Below, piece by piece: positions 27,541 to 35,921 of a stretch of 64,000 bases of DNA. Positions within the stretch are counted from its first letter, which is position 1. Every line of letters starts with the position of its first letter. Source of the DNA: an uncultured Neomegalonema sp. (GTDB lineage: Bacteria; Pseudomonadota; Alphaproteobacteria; Rhodobacterales; Rhodobacteraceae); the NCBI GenBank assembly GCA_937990185.1, contig CALKBI010000013.1, forward strand, positions 40,659-104,658, written 5' to 3'. The position numbers were made by a program, and so were the translations under genes. A model generated the notes under the pieces. The model made no database searches, was not told the origin of the DNA, and saw nothing but the letters and a program-made list of their open reading frames with translations.

Positions 27541-27614
27541 TTGAACCTTCGGGATTCGGTTCAACACTATTGCGGAGAACGAAGACACGCAAGTCACTAG
27601 AAAGTCACGCGTGT
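27541..27614. promoter_or_regulatory. Inverted repeats in the TRAP operon promoter region
   Basis: TTGAACC and GGTTCAA (27541-27547, 27558-27564) form a perfect dyad with a 10-nt spacer. Further upstream ACACGC and GCGTGT (27585-27590, 27609-27614) flank two copies of AAGTCAC. They sit 50-125 bp before the dctP start. Regulator unknown. Confidence 0.35.
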
Positions 27615-27640
27615 TGCTGGGTATCCTCGAGAAGGACAGA

Positions 27641-28393
27641 TTAGGTGCTACCGTCTAAAGAGTCGCGGCGAACCCGCTCCCATTTGGAACCGATTAGGGT
27701 TTCTGCCGGACTAAAACGCGTTTTATACGCCATCTTCTGGCATCCATCGACCCAATAGCCGAGATAGACGTAAGACAGGCCCAGCGCCGTTGCGAGGTCC
27801 ACATGGTCTAAAATGATAAAGTTTCCAAGGCTGTCTCGCTGCCGGTCCGGGTCGAAAAAGCTGTACACAAGCGATACGCCATCAGCCATGACATCGGTCA
27901 AGCAGGCAGCGACCAGATGCGGCTCGCCTTCGTCGGTTATGTCGTGGTATTCGACGACTTGAGTGCGTACCGTGCTGTCCTCAACCATAGAGGCAAAATC
28001 GAGAGCATCCATATCCGCCATCGCCCCACCAGAATGGCGCGAACCCAGGTATTTGCGGAACAACTGATATTGCTCTTCGGTCGCCATTGAGGGGCGAACG
28101 ACGCGGCGTAAGTTCTTATTCCGCTTGAGGGTTCGTTTGTCAGAGCGGGATGGCGCAAATTCGGTCGCGACAATTCTCGTCGCAACACAAGCATTACAGC
28201 CCGGACATTGCGGACGATAAGCCACATTCTGACTGCGCCGAAATCCATTGACGGACAGCGTATCGTTTAAGTCCGCTGCTCTGTTCCCGCGCAATGGCGT
28301 AAACACCTTCCGTTCCATCCGCTGGGGAAGGTAAGGGCAGGGCTGCGCTTCGGTGAGATAAAAGCGGAGATTTGAATGGCGTTGCTCGGTCAT
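27641..28393 (-). CDS. bpt: Aspartate/glutamate leucyltransferase Bpt (N-end rule pathway)
   Basis: 250 residues, with FYLTEAQPCPYLPQRMERKVFTPL at the start, FRRSQNVAYRPQCPGCNACVATRI in the ATE N-terminal domain and SLVYSFFDPDRQRDSLGNFIILDHVDLATALGLSYVYLGYWVDGCQKMAYKTRF in pieces through the C-terminal GNAT-like domain. Bpt attaches Leu from leucyl-tRNA to proteins beginning with Asp or Glu, exposing them to ClpS-ClpAP. Length and CPGC motif fit the family. It is the last gene after pcaHG on this strand, 117 bp away, and may have its own promoter. Confidence 0.95.
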   Translation of the reverse strand: MTEQRHSNLRFYLTEAQPCPYLPQRMERKVFTPLRGNRAADLNDTLSVNGFRRSQNVAYRPQCPGCNACVATRIVATEFAPSRSDKRTLKRNKNLRRVVRPSMATEEQYQLFRKYLGSRHSGGAMADMDALDFASMVEDSTVRTQVVEYHDITDEGEPHLVAACLTDVMADGVSLVYSFFDPDRQRDSLGNFIILDHVDLATALGLSYVYLGYWVDGCQKMAYKTRFSPAETLIGSKWERVRRDSLDGST

Positions 28394-28509
28394 CGAGTAT
28401 GTCTGTATCCTGTTTGGCCTCGATGCCGCAAGATTGGTTCCACTTTTCCGCGCAGCCGCTAGTTCACGATTTCTCCAGCGCGAAGCGTATACCGTCAGAA
28501 CGCCAATCC

Positions 28510-29067
28510 CTAAACATTCAAGAACACCGTCTCCCTCTCTCCTTGCAGCCGAATGTCGAAGCGATAGACGGGGAAGCCTATATCGCTTTCGTCTTCTTCC
28601 GGGTCGGGGCGGGTTGATATCAGCGTGTCGCGCCTCTTTCCTGCGCTCGTCAAGACGGGATCATGCTCGTTTTTCGGCTCATCAGGGAAATATACGCGCG
28701 TGTGTAGGCCTAAATTGATGCCCCGCGCGACAATCCAAAGGCATATATGCGGTGCGCCTAATACTGCCGCAGGCATGACCGTATCGAATTGGTAAAAGCC
28801 GTTTGAGAGATCCGTGGGCTGACGGAGCCATATGCCTTTATCGCCATCCCCATCCCTTTGCCATAGCTCGACCAAAGCATCTTTGACCACATCATGATTG
28901 CCGTCGAAAATTTTGCCTCCAAGCCGGATCAACGTGCCTTGCGCGTCAGCGGGAAGCGCGCATCCTGGATCGTTCGGGTAAATCCCATCTATACCGGAAT
29001 ATTGAGGAATACATCCGATATGAACATAAGGACCGGCGGTTTGAGAGGGCGTTTCTTTCAACATCAA
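28510..29067 (-). CDS. pcaG: Protocatechuate 3,4-dioxygenase alpha subunit
   Basis: 185 residues: TPSQTAGPYVHIGC at the start, GGKIFDGNHDVVKDALVELWQRDGDG in pieces, then HICLWIVARGINLGLHTRVYFPDE and the C-terminal VYRFDIRLQGERETVFLNV. This is the non-catalytic partner that shares the intradiol fold with the beta chain and shapes the active site. Its ATG overlaps the pcaH stop (ATGA), giving tight coupling. The product beta-carboxymuconate would need PcaB, PcaC and PcaD, none of which are in the window. Confidence 0.93.
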   Translation of the reverse strand: MMLKETPSQTAGPYVHIGCIPQYSGIDGIYPNDPGCALPADAQGTLIRLGGKIFDGNHDVVKDALVELWQRDGDGDKGIWLRQPTDLSNGFYQFDTVMPAAVLGAPHICLWIVARGINLGLHTRVYFPDEPKNEHDPVLTSAGKRRDTLISTRPDPEEDESDIGFPVYRFDIRLQGERETVFLNV

Positions 29068-29798
29068 TTCCCCTCCATCCGGTTTTCAAAGGGAGTCGAT
29101 CCCTCCCCGCGCAGAACAATATCAAACCGGTAGGCGAGGCAATCCATCGGGACGCTCGTCTCCATATCAAGCCGCCCGATTAACGCCTGCACTGCCTTGG
29201 GGTCAGCGATCGCATTCAGGATAGCGCAATGCTGGATGAGTGGATCACCCTCGAAATACATTTGAGTAATCAAGCGCTGTGCGAAGGCAGTGCCAAAGAC
29301 AGAAAAGTGAATATGCGCCGGACGCCATGTGTTCGGGCCATTCGGGAATGGATAAGCCCCCGGCTGTACTGTCAGAAACCGATAGCACCCGTTCTCGTCC
29401 GTCATGCACCGCCCGCATCCCCCAAAGTTTTCGTCCAGAGGCGCAATGTAGCCCTCGTTGATATGACGATAGCGTCCACCGGCATTGGCTTGCCATACTT
29501 CAACGAGAGTGTCGGGGACGGCGCGGTTGTTCTCATCCACCACGCGGCCATGAACGATAATTCTTGGCCCTATTGCCTCGCCATTTGACCCGAGTGCTGC
29601 GGCATAATTCTGGATCAAATTATGATCAAGCGGGCCAATCACGTCGGGTGAAAAAGCCGGTCCATCAAGTTCGCTTGCCAGGCCATCCACTCTCAGGAGG
29701 GGCTGCGTAGGGCTTCGTAATATGCTCGATTTGTAATCAGGAGACAGCGCCTGAGGATGCCAATCATAATCGCGTTGCTTGAGAGAGCGTTGTTTCAT
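29064..29798 (-). CDS. pcaH: Protocatechuate 3,4-dioxygenase beta subunit
   Basis: 244 residues. The Fe(III) ligands are visible: Tyr in GGRYRHINEG, Tyr in QPGAYPFPNG, and the two His of WRPAHIHFSVFG. The N-terminal RDYDWHPQALSPDYKSSILRSP is typical of PcaH. The enzyme opens the ring of protocatechuate between the two hydroxyl carbons in the beta-ketoadipate pathway. GGAG lies before the ATG. The order pcaH-pcaG with 4-bp overlap is normal; the absence of other pca genes is noted. Confidence 0.94.
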   Translation of the reverse strand: MKQRSLKQRDYDWHPQALSPDYKSSILRSPTQPLLRVDGLASELDGPAFSPDVIGPLDHNLIQNYAAALGSNGEAIGPRIIVHGRVVDENNRAVPDTLVEVWQANAGGRYRHINEGYIAPLDENFGGCGRCMTDENGCYRFLTVQPGAYPFPNGPNTWRPAHIHFSVFGTAFAQRLITQMYFEGDPLIQHCAILNAIADPKAVQALIGRLDMETSVPMDCLAYRFDIVLRGEGSTPFENRMEGN

Positions 29799-29852
29799 GG
29801 CTGGCTCCGTTGCGTCGGTTCAGCCGATAATAAGATGTTTTCGATGTAACCG

Positions 29853-30155
29853 CTACTTACGCAGCCGCTTCGCATTCGCAGAGGCTTTGACAGTTAACGG
29901 TTCCATTGCCGCTCGCATGATCTGTGCGGGTGGTTTGCCGGAAATTGCCGCAAGCGTGGCTTTTTCAAAGCTGCCGAGAAGAGCGGTCGGCTTCTCAACC
30001 CACATCGACGCATTCTCAAGCGCGGTCATTTTTCCCATGGCCATCTGCATCGAGCGATGCCAGATCGTTTCGCTCGCTGCGAGGCTGAGTTTTTGTATTT
30101 CAAAGGCGTAATTTGCGTAATCTATTGGATTTAAATGACTTAGGCTACGTTTCAC
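29853..30155 (-). CDS. Phasin-like small helical protein
   Basis: 100 residues from a GTG start. The sequence is almost wholly helical with amphipathic character: YANYAFEIQKLSLAASETIWHRS, MGKMTALENASMWVEKPTALL and a basic tail. This is the pattern of short phasin-type proteins (PHA granule-associated family) in alphaproteobacteria. A perfect FNR/FixK site is centred about 50 bp upstream of the start. It is 54 bp upstream of pcaH on the same strand but probably functions separately. The call is moderate because phasins diverge strongly. Confidence 0.55.
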   Translation of the reverse strand: MKRSLSHLNPIDYANYAFEIQKLSLAASETIWHRSMQMAMGKMTALENASMWVEKPTALLGSFEKATLAAISGKPPAQIMRAAMEPLTVKASANAKRLRK

Positions 30156-30197
30156 GGGGACATCCTGATATTGTGCAGTGCAACATATGTGCTATGC

Positions 30198-30211
30198 TTG
30201 ATGTAAATCAA
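30198..30211. promoter_or_regulatory. Perfect FNR/FixK/Anr-type box
   Basis: TTGATGTAAATCAA matches the consensus TTGAT-N4-ATCAA exactly. It lies between the divergent phasin-like gene (start codon ~43 bp away) and the tmRNA precursor. A class II position (-41.5) would put start sites near 30163 on the minus strand or near 30246 on the plus strand, so either or both genes could respond to low oxygen. Confidence 0.7.
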
Positions 30212-30249
30212 GCCGAAAGATTTTGACTGAAACTCTTCCAATATTAACG

Positions 30250-30577
30250 CTGAGGCGCTATGTACACGGTGCTGTCGTAAGGCAGCTATGGTGATAAACG
30301 CGCGTGTAATAGATGGCTCGGACCCGGGGGCGGTACCCGGCGACTCCACCAAAACTCCCTTCATTTGAGGGCGGATGGGGTCGAAATAGGATCGACGGAC
30401 GTTGAAAGGCGTTAGCTTTTACCCGGCATGGTTCCGCCGTTATCGGGCCGTTCGCACAATTGCAAATGACAATAGTGCTCCGGTTGCAGTCGCTGCGTAA
30501 GCAGTGCCTAAACTGGAACTGACTCTCTAGCCCTAGCCGGTTAGAGCGGGGTCCGAAGGCACCTGGCAACAGAAGCC
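30250..30577 (+). ncRNA. ssrA: Two-piece (circularly permuted) tmRNA
   Basis: The acceptor piece comes first and ends in CGACTCCACCA (CCA at 30349-30351), preceded by a CCGGG/CCCGG T-arm. The coding piece starts at 30377 with GGGGTCG, which pairs over 7 bp (one G-U) with CGACTCC to close the tRNA-like acceptor stem. The tag frame runs from GCA at 30462 to TAA at 30498-30500 and reads ANDNSAPVAVAA. The inverted order of the pieces with a spacer of only 25 nt (30352-30376) is the alphaproteobacterial permuted form. Outer ends are approximate. It rescues stalled ribosomes and tags the peptides for proteolysis. Confidence 0.95.
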
Positions 30578-30684
30578 TTCACTTTATTTCCCCAGTAAAT
30601 CTCTTGTTCTGGCGTGCTGTAGAAAAATACCTTTTTCGTTGAATGAATTTCGCTATGTTAAGGGCGTCTGGTAAAGGGTGTGCA

Positions 30685-31188
30685 ATGTCGGTCGAACCCA
30701 TTGACTATCTTGATCTAACGCGAAAGGCCCTGAGAGGGGTCATGTCAGAGTCGCTCTCCCATGCTGTGGAGAACGGCCTCGTTGGTGAGCAGCATTTCTA
30801 CATTACGTTTCGGACTAACCTGCGCGGCGTTGTCATGCCCGATTGGTTGCAGGAACAATATCCCGAAGAAATGACGATTGTGGTTCAACACGAATATTGG
30901 GATTTGGCAGTGATGCCGGATCGCTTTTCGATTGGACTGAGTTTCAGTTCCAGACAAGTCACGCTTGTCGTGCCATTCGCTGCGGTAAAAACTTTCGCCG
31001 ATCCGAGTGTCAATTTCCAACTCGACATCCCGCCCGGTGGTTTGGATCAGGAAGTCGAACCGATGGCATCTACTTCTGATGATAATGCGGAAACAGATGC
31101 GGATGAAATTGAAGAAACATCTGATGGGTCCGAAAGTCCTTCGCAAGAAGCAACGGTTGTCAGCCTCGACGCTTTCCGAAAGAAATAA
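30685..31188 (+). CDS. sspB: SspB-family ClpXP adaptor (alpha type)
   Basis: 167 residues from the ATG at 30685 (AAGGG upstream). YLDLTRKALRGVMSESLSHA, HFYITFRTNLRGVVMPDWL, EYWDLAVMPDRFSIGLSFSSR and VPFAAVKTFADPSVNFQL make up the ssrA-tag-binding domain of alphaproteobacterial SspB. An acidic, disordered linker follows, and the tail VVSLDAFRKK is the short ClpX-docking module. It should tether proteins carrying the tmRNA tag to ClpXP. It lies about 110 bp after the tmRNA gene itself, so tag maker and tag receptor are neighbours. Confidence 0.92.
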   Translation: MSVEPIDYLDLTRKALRGVMSESLSHAVENGLVGEQHFYITFRTNLRGVVMPDWLQEQYPEEMTIVVQHEYWDLAVMPDRFSIGLSFSSRQVTLVVPFAAVKTFADPSVNFQLDIPPGGLDQEVEPMASTSDDNAETDADEIEETSDGSESPSQEATVVSLDAFRKK

Positions 31189-31288
31189 CGTTTTTCTCTT
31201 TTCGTGCCGTTATTAAAGATTTCCGGTAGCCAGCTTTCCGGAAAGCGCCTTATAACGCTGCTCAGCCAAGCCTATAGAGAGAAATTCA

Positions 31289-32680
31289 ATGACTGATACG
31301 CGCACCGAGTCCGACTCCTTCGGACCGCTCAAAGTTCCCGCCGATAAATATTGGGGAGCGCAAACCCAACGCTCAATCATGAACTTTCCTATAGGCTGGG
31401 AGAAACAGCCGGTTGCCATCGTGCGTGCGCTCGGCGTTATCAAACGGTCTGCAGCAAAAACAAATATGGATCAGGGAAAGCTGCCGAAGAAACTGGGTAA
31501 TGCGATTATCAAGGCTGCTGACGAGGTCATCAAAGGAAAGCTCGACGACAACTTTCCGCTCGTCGTGTGGCAGACCGGATCTGGCACACAATCGAACATG
31601 AATGCGAACGAGGTGATCGCAAACCGCGCCATTGAAATCCTAGGGGGTGTTGTTGGTTCGAAAGACCCTGTGCATCCGAATGATCACGTGAATATGTCAC
31701 AATCTTCGAATGACACATTCCCAACCGCTATGCATATCGGTACGGCAATGATGGCACGTGATGTGACCCTGCCGGGGCTAGAGGCGCTGCATAAAGCGCT
31801 GGTGGCAAAAGAAAAAGCCTTTGCAAAAATCATCAAGATTGGCCGCACCCATACACAAGACGCGACACCGATGACGCTTGGTCAGGAATTCGGTGGCTAT
31901 GCGTTTCAGGTCAAACAAGGCATCGCCCGTATTAATGCTGCGCTGAAAAATATCTATCCATTGGCGCAAGGCGGAACTGCCGTTGGCACAGGGTTGAATA
32001 CCAAAAAAGGTTTCGACAAAGCCTTTGCTGCGAATGCTGCAAAAATCACCGGATTGCCTTTCAAAACCGCGCCGAACAAATTTGAAGCGCTCGCCGCACA
32101 TGATGCAATTGTTGAGATGTCCGGCGCGCTGAAAACCGTTGCGGCCAGCCTTTTCAAAATCGCGAATGATGTCAGATTGCTTGGCTCTGGCCCGCGTTGT
32201 GGTTTGGGCGAATTGATCTTGCCCGAGAATGAACCAGGCAGCTCGATCATGCCGGGCAAAGTCAATCCAACGCAGTGCGAGGCACTGACTCAGGTTTGTG
32301 CGCAAGTGATGGGCAACGACGCGGCAATTGGGTTTGCCGGTTCGCAAGGGCATTTCGAGCTGAACGTCTACAAACCGATGATGGTTTATAACCTGCTGCA
32401 ATCCATGCAGTTGCTTGGGGATGCTGCGAAAGCCTTCACCGATAATTGCATCGCTGACCTTCAGGCGGACGAAGAACGCATTTCCAAACTGATGTGGGAA
32501 AGCTTGATGCTGGTGACTGCGCTTGCGCCGGAAATCGGCTACGACAACGCCACGAAAGTCGCGAAGACCGCCCATAAAAACAAAACGACTTTAAAGGAAG
32601 AGGCTATCAAACTCGGTTTTGTTGATGAGAAGACCTTTGATCGCGTGGTACAGCCAAAAGATATGTTGGGACCGAAGTGA
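31289..32680 (+). CDS. fumC: Fumarate hydratase class II
   Basis: 463 residues. Signature [19 protein letters not shown] (about residue 317) carries the catalytic loop Ser; [15 protein letters not shown] and [19 protein letters not shown] hold the fumarate-binding residues and catalytic His. The N-terminal [23 protein letters not shown] is standard. This is the oxygen-stable, iron-free enzyme of the citric acid cycle interconverting fumarate and malate. GAGAGAAA is upstream of the ATG. A GNAT gene starts within its last codons (GTGA), forming fumC-GNAT-DUF4169. Confidence 0.97.
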   Translation: MTDTRTESDSFGPLKVPADKYWGAQTQRSIMNFPIGWEKQPVAIVRALGVIKRSAAKTNMDQGKLPKKLGNAIIKAADEVIKGKLDDNFPLVVWQTGSGTQSNMNANEVIANRAIEILGGVVGSKDPVHPNDHVNMSQSSNDTFPTAMHIGTAMMARDVTLPGLEALHKALVAKEKAFAKIIKIGRTHTQDATPMTLGQEFGGYAFQVKQGIARINAALKNIYPLAQGGTAVGTGLNTKKGFDKAFAANAAKITGLPFKTAPNKFEALAAHDAIVEMSGALKTVAASLFKIANDVRLLGSGPRCGLGELILPENEPGSSIMPGKVNPTQCEALTQVCAQVMGNDAAIGFAGSQGHFELNVYKPMMVYNLLQSMQLLGDAAKAFTDNCIADLQADEERISKLMWESLMLVTALAPEIGYDNATKVAKTAHKNKTTLKEEAIKLGFVDEKTFDRVVQPKDMLGPK

Positions 32681-33120
32681 TCCGCGAAGCGACGCCTGCC
32701 GATCTTTACGCGATTGAGAACATCGCCAATCGTGCGTTCTCACCTTTCGTTGCTGAGATCGGACAGAAACCGGCCCCGATGGTTGCCGATTTTGCTGCAC
32801 TGATTGATAAAGGCTTGGTTGAGGTTTCGGTCTCAACCAGTGGCGTGAAAGCCTATTGCATCTCCTATCCAAAGGCAGCCGGTTGGCACATTGAAAATCT
32901 GGCAGTGTTGCCGGATCACTTTGGTAAGGGTGAAGGCCGCGCTCTTGTCGCCGATGCCGAGACGCGGGCGGCGGCACAGGGATTTGAGGCAATCGATCTC
33001 TATACAAATGTCGCGATGGAAGGCGCTATCAGCTTTTACCAGCGCTTAGGGTATACTGAACTGTATCGGCAAGAAGAAGACGGGTTCCAGCGCGCGTATT
33101 TCAAAAAGAACCTGCTATGA
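32677..33120 (+). CDS. GNAT family N-acetyltransferase
   Basis: 147 residues from a GTG overlapping the fumC stop by 4 bp. [20 protein letters not shown] is the GNAT start, [29 protein letters not shown] contains the acetyl-CoA binding loop (a Q/RxxGxG/A-like GKGEGR), and [17 protein letters not shown] the C-terminal motif B. Substrate unknown. It is translationally coupled to both fumC and the DUF4169 gene. Confidence 0.85.
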   Translation: MIREATPADLYAIENIANRAFSPFVAEIGQKPAPMVADFAALIDKGLVEVSVSTSGVKAYCISYPKAAGWHIENLAVLPDHFGKGEGRALVADAETRAAAQGFEAIDLYTNVAMEGAISFYQRLGYTELYRQEEDGFQRAYFKKNLL

Positions 33121-33299
33121 CTGGGAAGATCGTCAATCTGCGGCAAGCAAGAAAACGCAAATCGCGCGAAGAAAAAGCCAAAACCGCCGATCAAAACGCG
33201 ACGCTCCATGGGCTGACTAAAGATGCGCGTGATCTTAATGAGGCACGAAAAGAAAAAGCCAAGCGTGATCTTGATGGACACCAACGCGACGAAACTTAG
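33117..33299 (+). CDS. DUF4169 family small basic protein
   Basis: 60 residues, [20 protein letters not shown] at the N-terminus and a charged helical body with many Lys and Arg. The VNLRQARKRKSR start is the mark of DUF4169, a short alphaproteobacterial family of unknown role. The ATG overlaps the GNAT stop (ATGA). A hairpin terminator follows at 33325-33357. Confidence 0.75.
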   Translation: MTGKIVNLRQARKRKSREEKAKTADQNATLHGLTKDARDLNEARKEKAKRDLDGHQRDET

Positions 33300-33324
33300 A
33301 GTGATTTAGCGACTTGCGAAAGGA

Positions 33325-33357
33325 TCAGGCGGGTGTGCCGCCTGACCACTTTGTTTT
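33325..33357 (+). terminator. Rho-independent terminator after the fumC operon
   Basis: TCAGGCGG-GTGTG-CCGCCTGA is a perfect 8-bp stem, followed after a few bases by TTTGTTTTT. It lies between the convergent DUF4169 and aldolase genes. Confidence 0.8.
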
Positions 33358-33364
33358 TAGAAAA

Positions 33365-34294
33365 TCAGGCTTTGCCTTTGTAGATCTCGATCAGTTTGCC
33401 CAGCATTTCGAGGGCTTCGCCGCGCTCACGTTGGAAAGTGTTGCGGCCAATGATCGAACCATTGCCGCCGCCGTCGCGGATGGCGCGGGCGTCATCGTAA
33501 ACCGAGTTCGCGCCCTTTTTCGATCCACCCGAAAAGACCACAAGGCGACGTCCATTGAACGAAGACTTCACAACGTCAGCAACACGGTCGGCTTGGGTTT
33601 TGACAGCGATTTTTTCGGATTTATAGACCTTTTTCGCTTCGTCTTGCATCATGTCGGCGGTGGCAAGTTTCACCTTGATGATATGCGCGCCAAGCAATGC
33701 TGCCATGTGCGCGGCATAAGATGACACGTCGATGGCAAGCTCGCCCGCTTTGGTGATTGCTTCACCGCGCGGATAGGACCAGACGACGGCGGCGATGCCT
33801 TTGGCCTTGGCCTCCTCAATCATCATCGTGATTTCTTCCATCATCTCCAGCGATTTGGCCGAGCCGGGGTAAATGGTAAAGCCGATTGCTGAACATCCGA
33901 GGCGCAGGGCGTCATCGACACTGCCGGTAATGGCTTGGTCTTTGCCTGCTTCATCAGGGAGCAGGGCGTTTGCCGAGTTCACCTTGAGAATGGTTGGGAC
34001 TTGGCCTGCGAATGTATCTGCGCCTGCTTCCATCATTCCGAGAGGCGTTGCGAAAGCATTAAGACCAGCGTCAATCGCAAGCTGGAAGTGATAGTGCGGA
34101 TCGTATGCTGCGGGATTGGGGGCAAAGCTGCGCGCCGGGCCATGCTCGAAACCCTGATCAACAGGAAGAATGATCATTTTCCCTGTACCGCCCAGCTTGC
34201 CATTCATCAGGATGCGGCAAAGATTGGCTTTTGTGCCGGGATTGTCGGATTCGTAATTGGACAGAATTTTTTGAACGACGCGGGTGGCTCGCAT
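33365..34294 (-). CDS. Class I fructose-bisphosphate aldolase (FbaB/DeoC-like family)
   Basis: 309 residues. MIILPVDQGFEHGPARSFAPNP is the conserved early motif; VWSYPRGEAI and HIIKVKLAT include the Schiff-base lysine; LVVFSGGSKKG and DGGGNGSIIGRNTFQRE form the phosphate-binding loops. This is the archaeal-type class I aldolase found in many alphaproteobacteria, catalysing reversible aldol cleavage of fructose 1,6-bisphosphate. The ATG at 34294 is preferred; a GTG at 34303 (closer to AGAGAAA) would add three residues. It is preceded by 178 bp with no gene before the RluA-type synthase. Confidence 0.88.
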   Translation of the reverse strand: MRATRVVQKILSNYESDNPGTKANLCRILMNGKLGGTGKMIILPVDQGFEHGPARSFAPNPAAYDPHYHFQLAIDAGLNAFATPLGMMEAGADTFAGQVPTILKVNSANALLPDEAGKDQAITGSVDDALRLGCSAIGFTIYPGSAKSLEMMEEITMMIEEAKAKGIAAVVWSYPRGEAITKAGELAIDVSSYAAHMAALLGAHIIKVKLATADMMQDEAKKVYKSEKIAVKTQADRVADVVKSSFNGRRLVVFSGGSKKGANSVYDDARAIRDGGGNGSIIGRNTFQRERGEALEMLGKLIEIYKGKA

Positions 34295-34472
34295 GAAAGT
34301 CACTTTCTCTGTTGCGGTAATTTTGTTGCGCGTACTGTAGACATTTAGAAGTAAACGAGGAAACTACTTTTCAGCTCAAAATGAAGAAATTTTGCGCCAA
34401 AACGTCATTTCAGGCGGTCTAAACACTGTTTTAGAGGTGGTTATGCTTAATGCAAAGCTAACGCCGAAACGT

Positions 34473-35162
34473 TTAGAACGGGCACGGCGAAGAGATTTTC
34501 AGGTGCGCACCGCCTTCGGGGTGGCGAATATTGATCTCGGTTGCGTGCAAGTGCAGGCGCTCGGCAGAGGCTTCGGGCGGTGCATAAAGAACGTCGCCGA
34601 GAATGGGGTGGCCAATACTGAGGAGGTGAACGCGCAATTGATGCGTGCGCCCGGTCAGTGGATTGAGGTCTAAACGCGAGCAGGTGTTATCGCGAGAGAT
34701 AACGGACCATTCCGTCTGAGCAGGTTTTCCCGTTTCACAAATTTTCTGCTTCGGGCGATTGGGCCAGTCGGAGCGCAGGGGCGCGTCGATCAATCCGGTT
34801 TCTTCGGTTAAGTGTCCCCAAACCACAGCGATATAGCGTTTTGAGAGGTGACGGCGTTCGAACTGTAACCCGAGGTGGCGATGGGCGGTCGGCGTTTTAG
34901 CAAAGATCAAAATGCCGGAGGTATCTCGATCCAGCCGATGAACGAGTGTGACAGTCGAACAATACTCCCGCGCCCTCGCTTCCAAACAATCGGCGAGTTC
35001 GGGGCGCATCCCCGGCTGCGAAAGCAAACCCGCCGGTTTGTCTAGGATCAGCATGGACTCGTCTTCATGCAAAATCACAAGCGGACCATCCGGCGGGTTA
35101 TAACTTGGGTCGCCTATAATCGGACGGTCTTCTGCCGAGGGGTCGATGGGTTGCGTGGTCAT
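34473..35162 (-). CDS. RluA-family pseudouridine synthase
   Basis: 229 residues. VTLVHRLDRDTSGILIFAKT carries the catalytic Asp of HRLDRDTSG; LSKRYIAVVWG and DLNPLTGRTHQLRVHLLSIGHPILGD complete the RluA pattern. There is no S4 domain at the N-terminus, so it is of the short RluA type that modifies 23S rRNA 746 and tRNA 32, rather than RluC or RluD. The ATG at 35162 is chosen because the extension to a GTG at 35198 would run into the divergent GNAT start. Confidence 0.87.
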   Translation of the reverse strand: MTTQPIDPSAEDRPIIGDPSYNPPDGPLVILHEDESMLILDKPAGLLSQPGMRPELADCLEARAREYCSTVTLVHRLDRDTSGILIFAKTPTAHRHLGLQFERRHLSKRYIAVVWGHLTEETGLIDAPLRSDWPNRPKQKICETGKPAQTEWSVISRDNTCSRLDLNPLTGRTHQLRVHLLSIGHPILGDVLYAPPEASAERLHLHATEINIRHPEGGAHLKISSPCPF

Positions 35163-35186
35163 GGCGCGCTGCGTAACACAAGGGAT

Positions 35187-35666
35187 ATGAAACCGCACCC
35201 ACTCTCGCCCGAGCTATTGCCCGTATTGCATCGGCTCAATCAGGATCATGCACTCGAGTTGTCATCGCTGACCCTGGAAGCATTTACAGATGTTGTCGGG
35301 CGCTCCAGTTACGCGCGGACGATTGGCGGCGATGGGATGTTGCTCGGGTTCGATCATAAGGCGGATTACAACAGCGTGAACTTCCTTTGGTTTCTCGAGC
35401 GTTATGAGACTTTCGCCTATGTCGACCGCATTGTTATTTCTCCATCACGGCGGGGTGAGGGTTTTGCACGCCGGTTCTACGAAGATTTTTTCGACTGGGC
35501 GCGAGAGGCTGGTCTTAAAAGAGTGGTGGCAGAATATAACAGCGAACCATTCAACGCTGCTTCCGCCGCCTTCCACACCAAAATGGGCTTTGAGCCGATT
35601 GAGGATATGGTGATGGAAGGACGCGGAAAAACAGTGCGCTATGTCGTCCGTGAGCTTAACCCGTAA
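35187..35666 (+). CDS. GNAT family N-acetyltransferase
   Basis: 159 residues from the ATG at 35187 with AAGGG close upstream. TFAYVDRIVISPSRRGEGFARRFYEDFFDWA holds the acetyl-CoA loop RRGEGF and VVAEYNSEPFNAASAAFHTKMGFEPI the last GNAT motif. The type resembles a group annotated as GNAT superfamily of unknown substrate (COG3818-like). It is divergent from the RluA-type gene, with only 24 bp between the proposed starts. Confidence 0.8.
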   Translation: MKPHPLSPELLPVLHRLNQDHALELSSLTLEAFTDVVGRSSYARTIGGDGMLLGFDHKADYNSVNFLWFLERYETFAYVDRIVISPSRRGEGFARRFYEDFFDWAREAGLKRVVAEYNSEPFNAASAAFHTKMGFEPIEDMVMEGRGKTVRYVVRELNP

Positions 35667-35921
35667 CGTGCGCGCCTGCGGTTTGGCTCTTGAACCAGCA
35701 TATCCATCAGATTGCCAAAATCCTACGGGAGAGGATTGTTTGATGATATTTTACTGATGATATCAGTCGCATTTTAAGGATTGAGAGGCTTCTTTTCTGA
35801 GATTTGCTGGTATCTTGAGATAAGAACGCATTGAAAATCATCGTGATGCTTGCTTCACGCGGCGCGATGCGTAATGTCCGCGTCAACATATGCAGAACGC
35901 GATTATTCTCGGAGTCTACAA

